From Tritrichomonas musculus (Eukaryota; Parabasalia; Tritrichomonadida; Tritrichomonadidae): 64,000 nt of DNA. A program made the translations under genes and the position numbers. Below are positions 60,501 to 64,000 of this stretch, piece after piece. The notes under the pieces are model-generated. The model ran no database searches. It worked only from the letters and a program-made list of their open reading frames with translations, and was not told where the DNA came from. The stretch's first letter is position 1; each line of letters begins with the position of its first letter. The stretch is from assembly GCA_039105265.1 (NCBI GenBank), contig JAPFFF010000013.1:3534001-3598000 (forward strand). Reading direction: 5' to 3'.

Positions 60501-63018
60501 ATAATATTTCAGCAGGTGAAAAATCATTCAAATCAAAACAAGGATTTGATTTTCTGAAATTTTCAATAAGATAAAAGAAAAGATCGCTTGATTTCCTCAT
60601 GACAGAAATATTCAGTGTATTAAAAATGTATTTATCAGAAATTTGAAAACCTTCATTAACAAAGTTCTCAAAAATGTATGACAAAATATTTCTATGATCT
60701 TTGACAACCGACAAAAGAAAAGCGTTTTCTAAATTTCGATGACTTTCATGATTATTAAAGTAATCCAAAAAAATTGAAATATTACCAAAACAAACGAAAG
60801 AACAAACATTAAAAGATTCATATATAAGACTTGCTTTTTCGACAACAGAAATAATTATTTTTGAAAGTTTATGAAAACCGTTTTCACAAGCTTTTTTAAT
60901 AATTTCTTCAAATAAAACATCAGATAAATCGAATCCTTTATCAATAATAGAAATGATTGAATGAGCATTTCCATTTTTAACAGAATTAATTAATAATCTA
61001 TTTAATAAATTTTTATTTAAATCTTTTGATTTTAATTTGGTCTCAAAGATCCAATCAAAAAGATCATTCTGATGTTTTGTTATTGAAGGAAGAATTTTAA
61101 AAATAAATTCTTTTTCAGTTTTATAATTTTCTAGATCAGAATAACTATCATCATCTATAGTTTCATGTTCCTCACTATTATCAGAAACATATTCATTTTG
61201 ATCTTCATCGATATCCGAAGTATCAAAATCATAATAATAAGAATAATCACTCAAACTCGAATCAGTTGTTTTAGGAGCAATTTTTGTTTGATCAACAATT
61301 TTAATAATTTCAATGTTGCCACCATAAACCGCAAATATAAAAGTTAATTCATCACATTTTATATGATTTAATGATAAGTATTTAAAGCATTTAACAGATC
61401 CACAAGCAGCTGAATAATTCAAATAATTCGTTTTTCCATTTGGGATGTAATTTTCATAGATGTTAAAAGGAACAATTACATTTGAATTCGATGATATTAA
61501 TAATTGTAAAGTATCAACATCATCATTACGTAATGCTTTAGTTATCTCATCATCAGGCTCACCACTGTCTCTCATCTTTTTGTATTCATCAATTCGATCA
61601 GGCAAAAATGATTTGATGAACGAATAATTGAGACTTCCGCAATTTCTCAAATCTTTCTCATTAAACAAGTTAGTTTCAATCAACTCAGGCAAAAACCAAG
61701 AATAAACAGCATTTATATTATATGACAGATTGTGTATCAAACTGATATCTTTATAATTGAATTCAGGATAAGAGATATATTTGTGGAATTTGCATCGACG
61801 ATGAATCAAAAAATCGCTTGATTTAAAATACTTATTCAAATGAGAAATGATTTCATCTTTTGTAATGAATCCTTTCTTATGCAAATTAAAAACAAAGGAG
61901 CAATTTTGCATGTTCTTTCCAAATGAAAGCATCAAGTTTTTCACAATGGTTGGTACCAATAAATTCAATAGGTTTGTTTCATTCGATTCTTTTTCAAGTT
62001 GAACTAAAAGTTCGGCCAAATATGAATGCAAAAAGATGTCAGTATTGACGACTTGTAAAATAGATGCTGCTAATTCTTGAATGTCATCTTCAGTTTGACA
62101 CCAATTTGAATGAGCAATTGAATTTTTAACAGAAATAACTGTTTTTTCTTTTATGTGAAAAAGCCATTCAAATAACTCATCAATTGAATCAATGACATCT
62201 TGATAGTCATCAATTCTGTTTGATATAACCTCACTCCTTTCAATAAAGGCATCAATTTTATTAAAAATAATTTCAATGTTTAATTGGTCGGATATCTCTT
62301 TTATTGAATTTATGTTGTTAACTGTCATTCGAACTTCTTTAAAATTAAAAATATCGCAAATTAATTGAAAATCACCGAATTCATCATCATAATCAAGCTT
62401 GTATTCATATTTGGTTGGGTTTTTATCAATATATTCGCGAAGTACATTTGATGCTAATATTCCATAATAATTACATTTGTAAACATTTTTGTCTGTAGTT
62501 ATCGTAAACGTTTCATGTAACTCATTTTTAAAATATTTGTTGAGACCGTACTTGTCTAGTTCTATTTTAATGCTCGAATTTGATACTTCTTTGTTAAAAA
62601 AATCAAAAAAATCGTCTTTTGGTAAAGTCAATTCGTTAAAAAAATTTATTTTTAATGTTTTAGCGATTTTTTCTAAAATTAATATATTATCTTCATCAAA
62701 TACAACAGATTTTCCCTGGTAAACTTGCTCTATTTTATTCAAAGTATTTTTTTCATCATCAATTTCTAAATGATATTCTTGGCTTTGAGGATTATTTTCA
62801 ATAAATTCTAATATAATGGAACTTGTCTGCTTTAAAATATCTGAATTGAATTTATAAAATTTATTTTGATTGGAAATGGTGAAAGATCGAGGTATCAATT
62901 CTAAAAAACTAAATTTGCATGATGAATCAAGTAGATGAAGAGCTTGTGAATCAAATCTTAAATGGTTTTTTGATTTATGTTTATTTGCATTGCTAAAAAT
63001 AATATAATTGATGATCAT
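57526..63018 (-). CDS. Giant BTB-BTB-like / ankyrin / Sel1 protein
   Basis: 1830 residues from the ATG at 63018. Two related N-terminal domains (about 45-130 and 160-255) have the trichomonad BTB-like pattern: FYKFNSDILKQTSSIILEFI / VYKCNYYGILASNVLREYI, followed by LEIDDEKNTLNKIEQVYQGK / LDYDDEFGDFQLICDIFNFK. A helical DUF3447-like region (about 330-560) follows, then an acidic insert near 600-640 and about 20 ankyrin-like repeats to about 1650 (ALCIAVKHNQLEIVKSLLSV, LHLASMSSNSLILKEFLDKN, PLMDACRFNRVDNVSLLF). After a Ser-rich linker, three or four Sel1 repeats end the protein (AESQYSLGICYALGKGVPND, AQYSAAACYSYGKGTEID). BTB domains dimerise or bind cullin-3, and ankyrin/Sel1 arrays bind partners. 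It could be a substrate adaptor or a large scaffold. No catalytic site. Confidence 0.85.
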   Translation of the reverse strand: MIINYIIFSNANKHKSKNHLRFDSQALHLLDSSCKFSFLELIPRSFTISNQNKFYKFNSDILKQTSSIILEFIENNPQSQEYHLEIDDEKNTLNKIEQVYQGKSVVFDEDNILILEKIAKTLKINFFNELTLPKDDFFDFFNKEVSNSSIKIELDKYGLNKYFKNELHETFTITTDKNVYKCNYYGILASNVLREYIDKNPTKYEYKLDYDDEFGDFQLICDIFNFKEVRMTVNNINSIKEISDQLNIEIIFNKIDAFIERSEVISNRIDDYQDVIDSIDELFEWLFHIKEKTVISVKNSIAHSNWCQTEDDIQELAASILQVVNTDIFLHSYLAELLVQLEKESNETNLLNLLVPTIVKNLMLSFGKNMQNCSFVFNLHKKGFITKDEIISHLNKYFKSSDFLIHRRCKFHKYISYPEFNYKDISLIHNLSYNINAVYSWFLPELIETNLFNEKDLRNCGSLNYSFIKSFLPDRIDEYKKMRDSGEPDDEITKALRNDDVDTLQLLISSNSNVIVPFNIYENYIPNGKTNYLNYSAACGSVKCFKYLSLNHIKCDELTFIFAVYGGNIEIIKIVDQTKIAPKTTDSSLSDYSYYYDFDTSDIDEDQNEYVSDNSEEHETIDDDSYSDLENYKTEKEFIFKILPSITKHQNDLFDWIFETKLKSKDLNKNLLNRLLINSVKNGNAHSIISIIDKGFDLSDVLFEEIIKKACENGFHKLSKIIISVVEKASLIYESFNVCSFVCFGNISIFLDYFNNHESHRNLENAFLLSVVKDHRNILSYIFENFVNEGFQISDKYIFNTLNISVMRKSSDLFFYLIENFRKSNPCFDLNDFSPAEILSNACVFGNFGVVQAIIDKIDDNFDFTDNFIRAASIGSIEICQYFLDKKVSIDFNRLSSYAYDLSSLNEEIFSLIVQNCNQFEKEQLLRFCLKPAIEKRNYCLAEYLLKEKAFVGHSLFLAVQQNDLKMVNIILKYRREPSFINMSSKSGTALCIAVKHNQLEIVKSLLSVPGINPSVSDHNLKKPIMLAFPNVEMISAILDFYGDEILLQTVQLSYLMIETLHSLFAKEPEAMSILMRILDIKNLPVNEVIEDEENFLTYACKKNNVDVVKMLLKLEQIDVNICIPTTGDTPLIIAIESNSNEVAELLIEDQRTNINARNYNNETAFTSAVSIKNQVIIELLLNNEKFNPIESLLDKTFYETTDEIRMLILSAKSFDINHTLIGKIYQKHHNYGNILSFKSNSDEYNRQSNYSNETSEDILLNSDYSYESINENDVKYPETILQYAVRTNKVKIVDFVIQSPTFDKRKSCFKKAIFYSIKDNNLIIFKKLLELINFDDEDEQIDLLSMAIKNNSGIEIIKEILNNSHFNSSKNEIFNNFCMNLNSIDANSYGTMIMLFQYDQKHDNLIDLNKLASNGETVFTSIFSDCQDEKDFSKIEVIVNFLLENGADPNIPNQRGKYPLQHAIELDSIEFVNSLIKSKKIDFSKRMKNNKTFLHLASMSSNSLILKEFLDKNLIDINVTDDFGETPLMDACRFNRVDNVSLLFKEESLDYLHRNKSGQDALEIIQDPWQKSFILIKNKDDYCFELLNQLLAIDHNLRSSSQIHHEKTKENSSKSETNSNSKSNLPPLKNDSNKVTHSSQNNSIDKDQISSEGLPPIKRSSSKNSSISCCSKEKVYPVNEPTQLPPLNQRSPRPASSRIRNLQNLSDKGDAESQYSLGICYALGKGVPNDKTKAFEFYLLAANQGHMNAQYSAAACYSYGKGTEIDKKKAFDFYLKSAEQGFAKAQFAVAHFYEFGEGIMKRNHKMAVEWYQKAANQGHKASIEALKKK

Positions 63019-63386
63019 GATGATGTAGATGATTTTATTTCAATAAAAACTAAAGAAATTTTTTTCCTCCTTTAAAATGAGTATTTAATGCAATTTTATT
63101 TTATTTTATCTCTATAATTACATTTAAAAATATAATTTTCAATTTATATAATACTTTTATAAATTTATGGAGAATATATTTTAACATTCTTTAAAAATTA
63201 AATGAACTATTTAAATAATTTCAAAATGTACACGTTACTTTTTTTTATCTTATTTATCCCGGTAAATGTGGCAAAAACAAATTGTACAAAAATAAAAATA
63301 TATATTTATATTATATTTATATAATTATTTATATAATTATTTATATAAATTTTTGTGTTTGAATTAGTATTTTCTAAAAAAAGAAA

Positions 63387-63389
<3 letters not shown>

Positions 63390-63432
<43 letters not shown>
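63390..63432 (+). repeat. 43-base poly-T run
   Basis: An uninterrupted T homopolymer of about 43 bases inside AT-rich intergenic DNA (63019-63780). The surrounding gap contains nothing else recognisable. It may be a replication-slippage tract. Confidence 0.9.
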
Positions 63433-63433
<1 letters not shown>

Positions 63434-63828
63434 AATTTTAAATATTTTCAATAAAATTATGTTCACATGAGAAAGAGCTAATATAAAAATGATTAGTACA
63501 TTACTAAAACTCATTCAAATAATTGATCATGAATTAGTTTTTTGGATAAGATGAACTATAGAAGAGTGTCAGCATTTTGTAGCATATATTTTATCTATGA
63601 GTAGATACTTTAATATAATAGAAGCGAATCAATTCCAACACAAATTCATTTCTCTTACTTGCAACTGATTTACCTCCATTAGATATACATCATTCTTGAG
63701 AGAAATTAAAATAAATATCGATCAAATTTATTTTGGTCTCTTTTGCCAAGAGATGTTTAACTCTCAATAAGTACGAATTGAATTTTAAAATTTTTCTTTC
63801 GTTACTTGGTCTTAATTACCGAAACCTG

Positions 63829-64000
63829 GCATCTAACGCGTTTTGGAGTACTTTTCTAAATAGGAGCTAAGGTTGGATCATTTTCAACAAAATCGCGTAA
63901 GTAGTAAGCTTAAGGAGTGCTACGTGTCTGCGACCCTGCGCACGTCCTTAAGCCCGAAAAACAGCTACTTTTTAAAATGAGACACCCCTCAAACCATGTC
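63829..64000. other. GC-richer block at the window edge with hairpin
   Basis: Composition changes abruptly near 63830 (AACGCGTTTTGGAGTAC). GCTTAAGGA (63908-63916) is mirrored by TCCTTAAGC (63945-63953) around a GC-rich loop that itself contains ACGTG/CACGT. It may be the edge of an element or gene extending beyond the window. No ORF is defined here. Confidence 0.35.

Overview
The window looks like nuclear DNA of a parabasalid protist of the Tritrichomonas/Trichomonas type. It is very AT-rich. Nearly all genes are intronless and tightly packed. The gene families are those expanded in trichomonads: DUF3447-type ankyrin proteins, BspA-like leucine-rich proteins, BTB/RCC1 proteins, Sel1-repeat kinases and a caspase-fold protease. 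Some starts carry a TCAYTTT-like initiator a few bases before the ATG. The species is inferred from gene content and cannot be proved from this window.

Layout. 1-8.5 kb: the end of a HEAT-repeat (TTI1-like) gene, a DUF3447/ankyrin gene, a small TA-flanked transposon, and a BTB-RCC1 gene diverging from an ankyrin/LRR gene across only 35 bp. 8.7-18.1 kb: a short BTB-like gene, a decayed kinase-Sel1 gene split by a 773-bp TIR element, and an intact kinase-Sel1-(Ras-like)x2 fusion gene. 18.1-22.3 kb: a 125-aa gene inside a long inverted repeat, a 621-bp long-TIR element and a GT2 glycosyltransferase gene. 22.5-32.4 kb: a transposon nest, with an 834-bp MULE-like element, a 6.9-kb hAT element (8-bp target duplication) that contains a 2.7-kb TTAA/Kolobok-type element with an intact transposase, a Tc1/mariner-like element, and a possible fragment of a Maverick/Polinton-type element. 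32.8-45.8 kb: a 1285-aa ankyrin gene, a broken second glycosyltransferase copy, tRNA-Lys, an ankyrin-LRR gene with either a 56-nt intron or a homopolymer frameshift, a broken second BTB copy, a beta-helix/double-RING gene and a metacaspase gene. 45.8-50.1 kb: gene-poor DNA with two related hAT-like MITEs (8-bp duplications), tRNA-Ser and a 150-bp MITE. 50.2-64 kb: a low-complexity protein, a ubiquitin-conjugating enzyme, a decayed ankyrin gene split by a TIR element and a CH-domain gene, another TIR element, and an 1830-aa BTB-ankyrin-Sel1 protein.

Functional themes are protein-interaction scaffolds (ankyrin, LRR, Sel1), signalling (kinase and pseudo-GTPase), ubiquitin (E2, RING pair, BTB) and cytoskeleton (CH). 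There is no operon-like organisation. The clearest story is the mobile DNA: at least eleven distinct TIR elements, most with readable target-site duplications and several interrupting or flanking members of expanded host gene families. Protein functions are assigned from motifs read by eye. Transposon families rest on terminal repeats and target duplications found by reading both strands.
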